From positions 1-64,000 of the forward strand of contig NZ_JAOARH010000037.1 in the NCBI RefSeq assembly GCF_025210595.1: a DNA stretch of 64,000 nt, read 5' to 3'. The notes beneath the pieces were generated by a model that saw only the letters and a program-made list of their open reading frames with translations, was not told where the DNA came from and ran no database searches. Of the stretch, positions 52,638 through 60,613 are shown piece after piece. The translations under genes and the position numbers were made by a program. Every line of letters starts with the position of its first letter. The stretch's first letter is position 1. Source of the stretch: Winogradskyella sp. GTDB lineage: Bacteria; Bacteroidota; Bacteroidia; Flavobacteriales; Flavobacteriaceae.

Positions 52638-54940
52638 ATTTCAAGAAATTAGTAGTACTTTTCATTTTAAGCTTAATTATCATTGCATGTAAAGGAAATA
52701 AGGTTGAGGTTGTTGTGCCTCATATTATTCCTGTTCCAAATTCAAGCGAAGTATTAAACGGTAGTTTTACGCTTAATTCTAATATTCATCTCATTAGTGA
52801 GGAGGATTTAAATGAAGTTGCTGAGTTTAGTGCAGCGTTTTTAAAACAAGGGTTTAAAAATAATACTGATGATTATAAACAAAAGAGCTTTTTAGAGTTT
52901 AAAATAGATTCTAATCTGCATGAAGAAGAATATGTATTAAGGATTACTGAAGAAAAGATTCTGATTACATCGAGTTCTCAAAAAGGAGCATTTTATGGGT
53001 TTCAAACGCTGAGGCAAATGCTGCCTGTTAATTTTGAGAATGGAACTTACACAGAAAATAAAGTCGCTCTACCTTGTATAAACATTAAAGATAAACCGAA
53101 ATTCTCATACAGAGGTATGCATTTAGATGTTGGTCGTCATATGTATTCCGTAGATTTTATAAAAAAATATATCGATGCATTGGCAATATTAAAGATGAAT
53201 ACGTTTCATTGGCATTTAACTGAAGATCAAGGTTGGCGTATTGAAATAAAAAAATATCCAAAACTTCAGGAAATTGCAGCATACAGAGATGAGACTTTAG
53301 TTGGGCATTACAGCGACCAACCACATCAATTTGATGGTGAAAAATATGGAGGTTATTATGCACAAGAAGAGGTTAAGGGTATTGTTGCTTATGCAGAAAA
53401 AAGATTTATAACGATTATTCCAGAGATAGAGATGCCAGGTCATAGTCAGGCAGCAATTGCCGCATATCCAGAATTAGGATGTGCAGGCGAGCAAGTTGAA
53501 GTTGCAAAAAAATGGGGAGTTTTTGAAGAGATTTATTGCACAAAAGACAGCACGTTTGATTTTCTCGAAGATGTTTTAGATGAGGTTTTAGAACTGTTTC
53601 CAAGCAAATACATCCATATTGGAGGAGACGAAGCACCAAAAACACGTTGGAAAACTTGCGCAAATTGCCAAAAACGAATTAAAGACGAAGGTTTAAAAGA
53701 CGAACATGAATTGCAGAATTATTTCATTACCAGAATGGAAAAATATCTTAACTCTAAAGGGAGGCAAATCATAGGTTGGGACGAAATTTTAGAAGGTGGT
53801 CTAGCTCCTAATGCAACAGTAATGTCGTGGCGAGGAACTAATGGAGCTGTAGAAGCGGCAAAATCTGGACATAATGTAGTTATGACACCAACATCACATT
53901 GTTATTTTGATTATTATCAATCTGACAATGAAAATGAGCCATTGGCTATCGGAGGTTTTTTACCTTTAGAAAAGGTTTATGAATTTAACCCTATACCAGA
54001 AGAACTAACTAACGAAGAGGCGAAGTATGTGCTAGGAGCGCAAGGTAATCTCTGGACAGAATATATGCCAACGGAAGATCAAGTAGAATATATGGTATTC
54101 CCAAGAATGTTAGCTATGAGTGAAGTATTGTGGTCTCATCCTAAGCAAAAAAATTATGCTGATTTTATATCAAGATTAGAAAACTTCCATAAAAGATTAG
54201 ATGCTTTAAATATTAACTATGCCAATCATTTGTATGAGATAGAAGGTGAGATGATTTCTGAAAGTGGTAAGTCGTATTATGAATTAAAAACCTTGACGGA
54301 AGGAAAAACGATTAGATATACTTTAGATGGAAGTGAGCCTGATTTAAATTCTAAAGTATATAAATCTCAAATTCCTTTTGTTGAAAGTACAACTATTAAA
54401 GCCGCAGTTTTTAATGATGAAGTACAACTAGGAAAAACATTCATACAATATATCAATTATCATAAAGCTGTAGGCGCAAAAATCACTATTGATAAAACAC
54501 CACATAAAGCCTATTCAGGATCTGGATCAGAAGGGCTTATCAATGGCATTAGTGGAAGTGATACACGTTATGGCGATAAAGAATGGTTAGGCTTTTGGGG
54601 AGAAGATATTTTGATTGAAATAGATTTAAGAGAAGAAAAAGAAATTCATTCTATTGAGACTAGATTTTACAATGGAAATGGGCAATGGATTTATGCACCT
54701 AAAGAAATAGATATGCAATTTGTTGTTAATGATGGAAGTATAGTTAAAGACAAAGTTTATTTAAAAAAAAGGGATGTTTTAAAAGTAGAAATGAACTACA
54801 ATTTCAACCCACCTAAAAACATGAATATTAAAGTGAAATCAATAAAATTAATTGTACCCAACTACGGAATTATACCAGAAGGTAGACAAGGTGCAGGTAA
54901 TAAAGCCTGGACTTTTATTGATGAGATAATAATTAATTAG
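52634..54940 (+). CDS. GH20 family beta-N-acetylhexosaminidase, lipoprotein
   Basis: This enzyme removes terminal beta-linked GlcNAc (or GalNAc) by substrate-assisted catalysis. The 768 residues start with a lipoprotein signal (LFILSLIIIAC, cysteine 19). A GH20b N-domain is at about 30-150, and the catalytic TIM barrel at about 155-500 has FHWHLTEDQGWRIEIKKYP. The Asp-Glu pair is D332-E333 in HIGGDEAPKTRW. A chitobiase-C-like segment at about 550-615 and an F5/8 type C-like domain at about 625-768 follow, the same C-terminal layout as GH92. It is the first gene of the GH20-cutC-GH2 operon; cutC starts 2 bases after its stop. Surface or periplasmic. Confidence 0.95.
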   Translation: MHFKKLVVLFILSLIIIACKGNKVEVVVPHIIPVPNSSEVLNGSFTLNSNIHLISEEDLNEVAEFSAAFLKQGFKNNTDDYKQKSFLEFKIDSNLHEEEYVLRITEEKILITSSSQKGAFYGFQTLRQMLPVNFENGTYTENKVALPCINIKDKPKFSYRGMHLDVGRHMYSVDFIKKYIDALAILKMNTFHWHLTEDQGWRIEIKKYPKLQEIAAYRDETLVGHYSDQPHQFDGEKYGGYYAQEEVKGIVAYAEKRFITIIPEIEMPGHSQAAIAAYPELGCAGEQVEVAKKWGVFEEIYCTKDSTFDFLEDVLDEVLELFPSKYIHIGGDEAPKTRWKTCANCQKRIKDEGLKDEHELQNYFITRMEKYLNSKGRQIIGWDEILEGGLAPNATVMSWRGTNGAVEAAKSGHNVVMTPTSHCYFDYYQSDNENEPLAIGGFLPLEKVYEFNPIPEELTNEEAKYVLGAQGNLWTEYMPTEDQVEYMVFPRMLAMSEVLWSHPKQKNYADFISRLENFHKRLDALNINYANHLYEIEGEMISESGKSYYELKTLTEGKTIRYTLDGSEPDLNSKVYKSQIPFVESTTIKAAVFNDEVQLGKTFIQYINYHKAVGAKITIDKTPHKAYSGSGSEGLINGISGSDTRYGDKEWLGFWGEDILIEIDLREEKEIHSIETRFYNGNGQWIYAPKEIDMQFVVNDGSIVKDKVYLKKRDVLKVEMNYNFNPPKNMNIKVKSIKLIVPNYGIIPEGRQGAGNKAWTFIDEIIIN

Positions 54941-54941
54941 G

Positions 54942-55655
54942 ATGTTATTAGAAATCTGTGCCAACTCATACCAGTCTGCTAAAAATGCTCAAGTAGCAGG
55001 AGCACATCGAATAGAATTGTGTCAAGAATTATCTGTTGGTGGTATTACACCATCTTACGGATTGCTAAAAAAGGTTGTGGAAAATCTTCAGATTCCTGTT
55101 TTTGTATTGATAAGGCCAAGAGCTGGAAATTTTGTGTATTCCGTTGATGAGTTTGAAATTATGAAAGCGAATATTCAAATCTGTAAAGATTTGGGTTGTA
55201 AAGGCATTGTTTCAGGAGTGTTGAATAATGATAATACCATTGATGTTGAGCGAACAAAAGCATTAATAGAGCTGTCAAAACCATTGTCATTTACATTTCA
55301 TCGTGCTTTTGATGAGGTTAAAAACCCTAAAAAGACTTTAGAGCAATTGATAGATTTAGGAGTAGATCGTGTTTTAACTTCAGGTCAAAAATCAACAGCT
55401 GAAAATGGGTTGGAGTTATTAAAAGAATTGAATGAAATAGCAAATAACAAGATTGTCATTTTAGCTGGAGGAGGCATCAATGTTGATAATGCCTTTAAAT
55501 TTAAAGATGCTGAAATACAGGAAATTCATGCATCAGCTTCACATCAACTAAGCTCAGTTCAGGATTCAAAAACAGTGGGTGGTAAATCTATGTTTTCAAT
55601 GCCATTAACATATTCCGATCCACTAAAAATAAAAGCCATTTTAGATGCGATATAG
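54942..55655 (+). CDS. cutC: CutC family TIM-barrel protein
   Basis: This 237-residue cytoplasmic protein has CutC signatures: LEICANSYQSAKNAQVAGAHRIELCQELSVGGITPSYGL, VLIRPRAGNFVYS, FTFHRAFDEVKNP, GVDRVLTSGQKSTAENGLELL and LAGGGINVDNA. CutC was named for copper tolerance in E. coli, but a copper-binding role is disputed and no enzymatic activity is settled. Here it is locked into a glycosidase operon: its ATG follows the GH20 stop by 1 base, and its end overlaps GH2 by 11 bases. That context argues for a role in handling a sugar released by these enzymes (inference). The pattern of conserved Glu, Arg and His in a barrel mouth would suit a small phosphorylated or acidic ligand. Confidence 0.9.
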   Translation: MLLEICANSYQSAKNAQVAGAHRIELCQELSVGGITPSYGLLKKVVENLQIPVFVLIRPRAGNFVYSVDEFEIMKANIQICKDLGCKGIVSGVLNNDNTIDVERTKALIELSKPLSFTFHRAFDEVKNPKKTLEQLIDLGVDRVLTSGQKSTAENGLELLKELNEIANNKIVILAGGGINVDNAFKFKDAEIQEIHASASHQLSSVQDSKTVGGKSMFSMPLTYSDPLKIKAILDAI

Positions 55656-58149
55656 CTTACTATTTTTTGTCTTAATCTGTTTTAGTTGTCAACCAAGACA
55701 TGATGTTCCTGTTATCGTTGAAATTAATAATAATTGGCAATTCAAAAAGGTTTCAGATTCTACTTGGTATTCTGCAACGGTTCCAGGGAATGTATTTTCA
55801 GATTTATTGGATAATAAACTTATTGAGGATCCATTTATTGGTAAAAATGAAGAAAAAGTGCAATGGGTTTCAGAAACCGATTGGGAATATAAAACTGAGT
55901 TTAGTTTAGATAAGCAGACTTTAGATAAGCAGCATTTAGAGCTCAATTTTGAAGGTTTAGACACATACGCTTCAGTGTATTTAAATGATAGTCTCATTTT
56001 AAACGCTAATAATGCGTTTCGCAAATGGCAAATTGATGTAAAATCGTTATTGAAAACCGAAAACGAGTTGCGTTTGGTGTTTGAGCATACTTCAAAACAT
56101 GAAGCAGCTGAAAAAGCAAAATTACCATACGAGTTACCTGAGGGCAATCGCATTTTTACACGTAAAGCGCAATTTCAGTATGGTTGGGATTGGGGACCAA
56201 AATTGAATACTTCTGGAATTTGGAAACCTGTTGAATTGGTGGCTTGGAATGATTTTAGAATTAAGGAAATTAAAATAGATACAGAAGATTTATTGTTTGA
56301 TAATCATCTTGGAGTTTTTAGAGCTACATTTAATTTGGATACTCCTTTATCTAAAGATTTGGATTATGAGTTGTTTATTAATGACTCATTGTATGTTTCG
56401 CAAACAAGAAAAATGCATTTGGTCAATGATGAAAAGTTGTCAGAATTGATATTCAATATAGAAAAACCAAAACTCTGGTGGCCACATAGCATAGGTGAAC
56501 CTTATTTGTACGATATAAAAGTTGTTGTAAAGGATGGGCGCAAAATTCTAGATAGTATTTCTGTAAAACATGGTATTAGAACTATTGATTTGGTAACAGA
56601 AAAAGATAGTGTTGGTAAAGCTTTCTATTTTAAAGTTAATGGTGTGCCAGTTTATGCTAAAGGGGCAAATTATATCCCGCAGCATAGCTTCCAAAATAAA
56701 GTTACAGATATGCATTATGAGAAGCTTTTAAATGATGTTGTTGATGCTAATATGAATATGCTAAGAGTATGGGGAGGAGGTATTTATGAGAATGATATTT
56801 TTTACGATTTATGTGATGAAAAAGGCATTTTGGTTTGGCAAGACTTTATGTTTGCTTGTGCCATGTATCCTGGTGATGAAGCGTTTTTAGAGAATGTGAA
56901 AATTGAAGTTGAGCAACAAGTTAAGCGATTACGCAATCATCCTTCAATAGCGTTGTGGTGTGGCAATAATGAAAGTTCAGAAGGTTGGCATCGATGGGGT
57001 TGGCAAGCCAATAGAAGTGATCAAGAGAAAGAAGAGATTTGGAATAATTATCTTAAAGTATTCGATTCTATTTTGCCTAAGACTGTATCAAAATATACTA
57101 AAGCAGACTATTGGGAAAGTTCTCCAAAATACGGTAGAGGAAATCCAAAATACAAAACTGAGGGAGATGCGCATGATTGGTGGATTTGGCACGATGGTTA
57201 CCCTTTTGAGCATCTAGAGAAAAACGTGCCACGTTTTATGAGTGAGTTCGGGTTCCAATCGTTTCCTAGTTATGAGGTGATTCAATATATCAATCAAAAT
57301 GATTCTATTGAAATTGAGTCTTATGGCTTTAAAAATCATCAGAAACACGTTAGAGGATTTCAACTCATTGAAGACTATATGCAACGCGATTTCCCTGTGC
57401 CAGAAAAAGCAGAAGACTATGTGTACATGAGTCAATTATTACAAGCTTATGGGATTGCTAAAGGTATAGAAGCACATCGACGAGCCAAGCCATACAATAT
57501 GGGAACGTTATTCTGGCAGCTTAATGATTGTTGGCCATCGGTTTCGTGGAGTAGTATCGACTATTTTGGGAATTGGAAGGCTTTGCAATATAAAGTTAAA
57601 CAGGTTTTTAATAATGTTATAGTGTCGTCTCATATAGAAAATGACACATTAAATGTTTATGTTATTAACGATAACTTGAAAGATTTAAAGCATAAACTTT
57701 ATGTATCGATTAAAGATTTTGATGATCGTATATTGTGGAAGGATAAAAGAGATATTATAGTTAAAGCTAATTCTAGTGAGATACATTACCAATTACCATT
57801 GTCTGACATTAAGTTTCAAAAAGATGCCATTTATTTTGATGCACGATTTGATGTTTACGACGAGCATTTTTTCTTCGTAAAGCCAAAGGATTTAAAACTT
57901 AAGCAAGGAAAGTTTGAAACCCAATTTGTAAAAATGGATAACGGAATAAAAGTTGTTATTTCTTCAGACACGTATCAGAAAGATGTGTGTTTAACTACCA
58001 AATACAAAGGCTGGTTTCATAATAATTTTTTCGATTTATATCCTGGACAAAGGCGATGGGTTTATTTCTTGTCTGATGATCCACGACTAAAAGCGCTTCA
58101 AACTATTGATGATCTTGAGATAAAAAGCTTTAACACTTTCATAAGATAA
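55645..58149 (+). CDS. GH2 family beta-mannosidase, lipoprotein
   Basis: This exo-beta-mannosidase is expected to cleave the Man-beta-1,4-GlcNAc bond of the N-glycan core or of mannan oligosaccharides. The 834 residues have a lipoprotein signal (MRYSLLFFVLICFSC). A sugar-binding domain is at about 25-200, an Ig-like domain at about 205-315, and the TIM barrel at about 320-620. The acid/base is E443 in LWCGNNES, and the nucleophile is E534 in FMSEFGFQS; WGGGIYENDIFYDLCDEKGILVWQDFMFAC is the classical beta-mannosidase segment. C-terminal beta-domains follow. Its start overlaps cutC by 11 bases, so translation is coupled. Last gene of the GH20-cutC-GH2 operon. Confidence 0.93.
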   Translation: MRYSLLFFVLICFSCQPRHDVPVIVEINNNWQFKKVSDSTWYSATVPGNVFSDLLDNKLIEDPFIGKNEEKVQWVSETDWEYKTEFSLDKQTLDKQHLELNFEGLDTYASVYLNDSLILNANNAFRKWQIDVKSLLKTENELRLVFEHTSKHEAAEKAKLPYELPEGNRIFTRKAQFQYGWDWGPKLNTSGIWKPVELVAWNDFRIKEIKIDTEDLLFDNHLGVFRATFNLDTPLSKDLDYELFINDSLYVSQTRKMHLVNDEKLSELIFNIEKPKLWWPHSIGEPYLYDIKVVVKDGRKILDSISVKHGIRTIDLVTEKDSVGKAFYFKVNGVPVYAKGANYIPQHSFQNKVTDMHYEKLLNDVVDANMNMLRVWGGGIYENDIFYDLCDEKGILVWQDFMFACAMYPGDEAFLENVKIEVEQQVKRLRNHPSIALWCGNNESSEGWHRWGWQANRSDQEKEEIWNNYLKVFDSILPKTVSKYTKADYWESSPKYGRGNPKYKTEGDAHDWWIWHDGYPFEHLEKNVPRFMSEFGFQSFPSYEVIQYINQNDSIEIESYGFKNHQKHVRGFQLIEDYMQRDFPVPEKAEDYVYMSQLLQAYGIAKGIEAHRRAKPYNMGTLFWQLNDCWPSVSWSSIDYFGNWKALQYKVKQVFNNVIVSSHIENDTLNVYVINDNLKDLKHKLYVSIKDFDDRILWKDKRDIIVKANSSEIHYQLPLSDIKFQKDAIYFDARFDVYDEHFFFVKPKDLKLKQGKFETQFVKMDNGIKVVISSDTYQKDVCLTTKYKGWFHNNFFDLYPGQRRWVYFLSDDPRLKALQTIDDLEIKSFNTFIR

Positions 58150-58167
58150 GCCCTTTTTTCATATTAG

Positions 58168-58175
58168 TATCTTTG
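58168..58175 (+). promoter_or_regulatory. Probable -7 element of the metallophosphoesterase gene
   Basis: TATCTTTG fits TAnnTTTG and ends 17 bases before the ATG at 58193. No TTG lies at the expected distance. Confidence 0.4.
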
Positions 58176-58192
58176 AAAATTAAATTTCATAT

Positions 58193-59431
58193 ATGTTTCG
58201 TTTATTAATCTTTATTGTAATTATAGGGCTTTTAGAATACTATACGTTTCAATCTGTAAAAACGGTAATAAAAGGTAATATTTGGTATGTTTTATATTGG
58301 GTATTATCAGTAGGTATTTTAGTAAATTTTATAGTTCAGATACTTATTTTAGATCGTAATAATGGTGTTACTTTTAGGTTTTCTTTAGCTCTGATATTAT
58401 TAATACTCTTTTGTGTGCCGAAACTAGTTGTAGGAATCACACTATTAGGTGAAGATATTTATAGAGGTTTGGTTTATGTTTATGATAACGTTATTAAATC
58501 AAGCACCAATAATGGTTCCTCAAGCTTTCAATCACGAAGAAAATTTGTGTCTCAAATCGCATTAGGTTTAGCTGCGATTCCTTTTGCTTCAATTTTATAT
58601 GGAGTTATTAAAGGAAAATACAATTTTAAAGTTTTAAAATACACGCTTCACTTTGAGGACTTGCCAGATGCTTTTGATGGTTATAGGTTAACGCAGATCA
58701 GCGATGTACATTCCGGTAGTTTTGATAATATCAATAAAGTTGAATATGCTATTGATTTAATTAATGAACAACAAAGTGATATAATAGTCTTTACAGGTGA
58801 TATGGTGAATAATAAGGCAGAAGAAATGAAGCCTTATATGGATGTTTTTAAGAAATTAAAGGCTAAAGATGGATTGTATTCTGTATTAGGAAACCATGAT
58901 TATGGTGATTATGTAAGTTGGGATTCTAAAGAAGCTAAAAAACAAAATCTTGAAGATTTAAAAACCATACAAAAAGAGATAGGTTTTGATTTGTTACTGA
59001 ATGAAAATAGATTCATTGAAAAGGAAGGTGAACGAATAGCTATTGTTGGAGTTGAAAATTGGGGAAAAGGTGGTTTTAAAAAGGCTGGTGATTTAAAGAA
59101 AGCTTCAAGCCTTATTGATAAAGATGATTTTAAAATATTGCTAAGCCACGATCCAAGTCATTGGGATGAAGAAGTTGTGAATGATAAATATCATTATCAT
59201 TTAACTTTGAGTGGTCATACCCACGGTATGCAGTTTGGTATAGAAATTCCGGGTTGGTTTAAATGGAGTCCTGTAAAATGGAGGTACAAACAATGGGCTG
59301 GAATTTATGAAACTCTAGGACAATATATTAATGTAAATAGAGGGTTTGGGTATTTAGCTTTTCCTGGTAGAGTAGGGATATGGCCAGAAATTACGGTTAT
59401 AGAACTTAAAAAAGGGTTAAAAGAAGCATAA
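58193..59431 (+). CDS. Membrane-anchored metallophosphoesterase (YkuE/YaeI-like)
   Basis: This 412-residue protein has three or four hydrophobic N-terminal segments (about 2-22, 30-47, 58-85 and 122-142). A calcineurin-like phosphoesterase domain starts near residue 160. Metal-binding motifs are LTQISDVHSGS (D-x-H), VFTGDMVNN (GD), LGNHDYGD (GNHD), LLSHDPSHW and LSGHTHGMQFG (GHTH). An SRRKFVSQIALGLAA stretch before the last hydrophobic segment looks like a twin-arginine-style signal, so the catalytic domain may be exported. Related enzymes act on UDP-sugar lipids or nucleotides; the substrate here is unknown. It is monocistronic. Confidence 0.9.
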   Translation: MFRLLIFIVIIGLLEYYTFQSVKTVIKGNIWYVLYWVLSVGILVNFIVQILILDRNNGVTFRFSLALILLILFCVPKLVVGITLLGEDIYRGLVYVYDNVIKSSTNNGSSSFQSRRKFVSQIALGLAAIPFASILYGVIKGKYNFKVLKYTLHFEDLPDAFDGYRLTQISDVHSGSFDNINKVEYAIDLINEQQSDIIVFTGDMVNNKAEEMKPYMDVFKKLKAKDGLYSVLGNHDYGDYVSWDSKEAKKQNLEDLKTIQKEIGFDLLLNENRFIEKEGERIAIVGVENWGKGGFKKAGDLKKASSLIDKDDFKILLSHDPSHWDEEVVNDKYHYHLTLSGHTHGMQFGIEIPGWFKWSPVKWRYKQWAGIYETLGQYINVNRGFGYLAFPGRVGIWPEITVIELKKGLKEA

Positions 59432-59532
59432 TTGCCAACAATTGTTTATTTTTATATAACTCGTTACGAACTTACTAGATTTTCAGGAGAAGTTTTAAGT
59501 AGGTTTAATTCGTTTGACTAAAACAATAGCGT

Positions 59533-59829
59533 ATGTCAAAATTTGGTGAATTAATAGATGTCGATATTCCGGTGCTATTAGACTTCTATACAGAATGGAA
59601 CCAACAATCTGTAGCTATGCATTCTGTGCTAAGAGATGTTGCTGCCGCTCTAGGCGATAAAGCTAAAGTCATTAAAATTGATGTAGATAAGAATAAAGAA
59701 TTAGCTGAAGCACTCAGAGTTAAAGGCTTACCAACATTAATTATTTATAAAAATGGCGAAATGAAATGGAGGCATAGTGGAGAGAAAGATGTTAATACCT
59801 TAATTGGTGTTATTCAAGAGTATGTTTAG
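59533..59829 (+). CDS. Thioredoxin-fold protein lacking the catalytic cysteines
   Basis: This 98-residue single-domain thioredoxin-like protein is normal in length. The fold landmarks are present: VLLDFYTEW strand, KVIKIDVDKNKELAEALRVKGLPTLIIYKNGE with the cis-proline loop, and a C-terminal LIGVIQEYV helix. At the active site, W22 is followed by NQQS instead of CGPC, so both redox cysteines are replaced (Asn23, Ser26). The whole protein has no cysteine. It therefore cannot be a disulfide reductase; a chaperone or binding role is inferred. No signal peptide is present, so it is cytoplasmic. It has clean boundaries and no frameshift, so it does not look decayed. Confidence 0.88.
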   Translation: MSKFGELIDVDIPVLLDFYTEWNQQSVAMHSVLRDVAAALGDKAKVIKIDVDKNKELAEALRVKGLPTLIIYKNGEMKWRHSGEKDVNTLIGVIQEYV

Positions 59830-59864
59830 CTTCATTTCAGCGAAAGCAGGAATCTTTTTGATTT

Positions 59865-60572
59865 TTAATTAAGATCTTTTTTATTGAGAGACTTAAAGAT
59901 AAACCCTTTTTTGCTATAGTAATCCAATACTTTTGGAAGAGAGTATTTTAGATTCTGAGAAGCTTTAACGCTATCATGAAATACAATGATACTTCCTTCT
60001 TTTGCAGCAGAAATAATGTTTTTTAAGCAAGCTTCTTCGTTAGTAGATTTATCCCAATCATAAGAAAGTACATCCCAAAGAACAATGTTATAGCCTAATT
60101 TTCGTATTTTTTTACTTTGCTTAGATTTAAACTTACCATAAGGAGGACGGAATAATTTTAAATCCCAATCCTTAAGTTCCAAATCCCAATGTAACAATTC
60201 AACAGTTTTGTTGCTTTTCGCTTGATGTTTGGAATGTATAAGCTGTTGGGTTTTTTCTATGTCTTCGATATATTGAGCAGTTTTGGTTTTCCATCCTTTA
60301 AGGTGATTATAGGTGTGATTTCCAATACTGTGCCCAGCTTTTATAATACTCTGAAAAATTTCTGGATGAGATTCTATATTCTTCCCAATACAAAAGAAGG
60401 TTGCTTTGGCATTGTACTCTTTTAAAGTATTGAGAACCCAATCTGTTATTTCTGGTGTAGGGCCATCATCAAAAGTGAGATATAATACTTTATGAGTAGT
60501 GTCTATGTTCCAGGCAAAACTTGGAAATAATGCTTTTACAAATCCTGGTGTTTTGGCAGGAATAATCTTCAT
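59865..60572 (-). CDS. Polysaccharide deacetylase family protein (NodB domain)
   Basis: This 235-residue NodB-fold carbohydrate esterase shows the metal and catalytic motifs: LYLTFDDGPTPEIT (catalytic Asp and metal Asp), GHSIGNHTYNHLKGWKT (the H-x3-H metal site), LKLFRPPYGKFKS (arginine site), LWDVLSYDWDKS, and IIVFHDSVKASQNL with the last histidine. Such enzymes deacetylate GlcNAc or MurNAc in chitin oligomers, peptidoglycan or exopolysaccharide. There is no clear signal peptide, though the N-terminal KALFPSFAWNI stretch is mildly hydrophobic. It is 40 bases downstream of the DUF2723 gene's side but on the same strand with its own start. Substrate not inferable. Confidence 0.92.
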   Translation of the reverse strand: MKIIPAKTPGFVKALFPSFAWNIDTTHKVLYLTFDDGPTPEITDWVLNTLKEYNAKATFFCIGKNIESHPEIFQSIIKAGHSIGNHTYNHLKGWKTKTAQYIEDIEKTQQLIHSKHQAKSNKTVELLHWDLELKDWDLKLFRPPYGKFKSKQSKKIRKLGYNIVLWDVLSYDWDKSTNEEACLKNIISAAKEGSIIVFHDSVKASQNLKYSLPKVLDYYSKKGFIFKSLNKKDLN

Positions 60573-60613
60573 TATGCTTTATGATAAAACTATAGATTTT
60601 AAATCATAGTGGT

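Noticed and set aside
55689..56153. 154-codon minus-strand frame inside the GH2 gene
   Set aside because: It is antisense to the N-terminal sugar-binding domain of beta-mannosidase and rich in Ser/Leu, as expected for a shadow frame.
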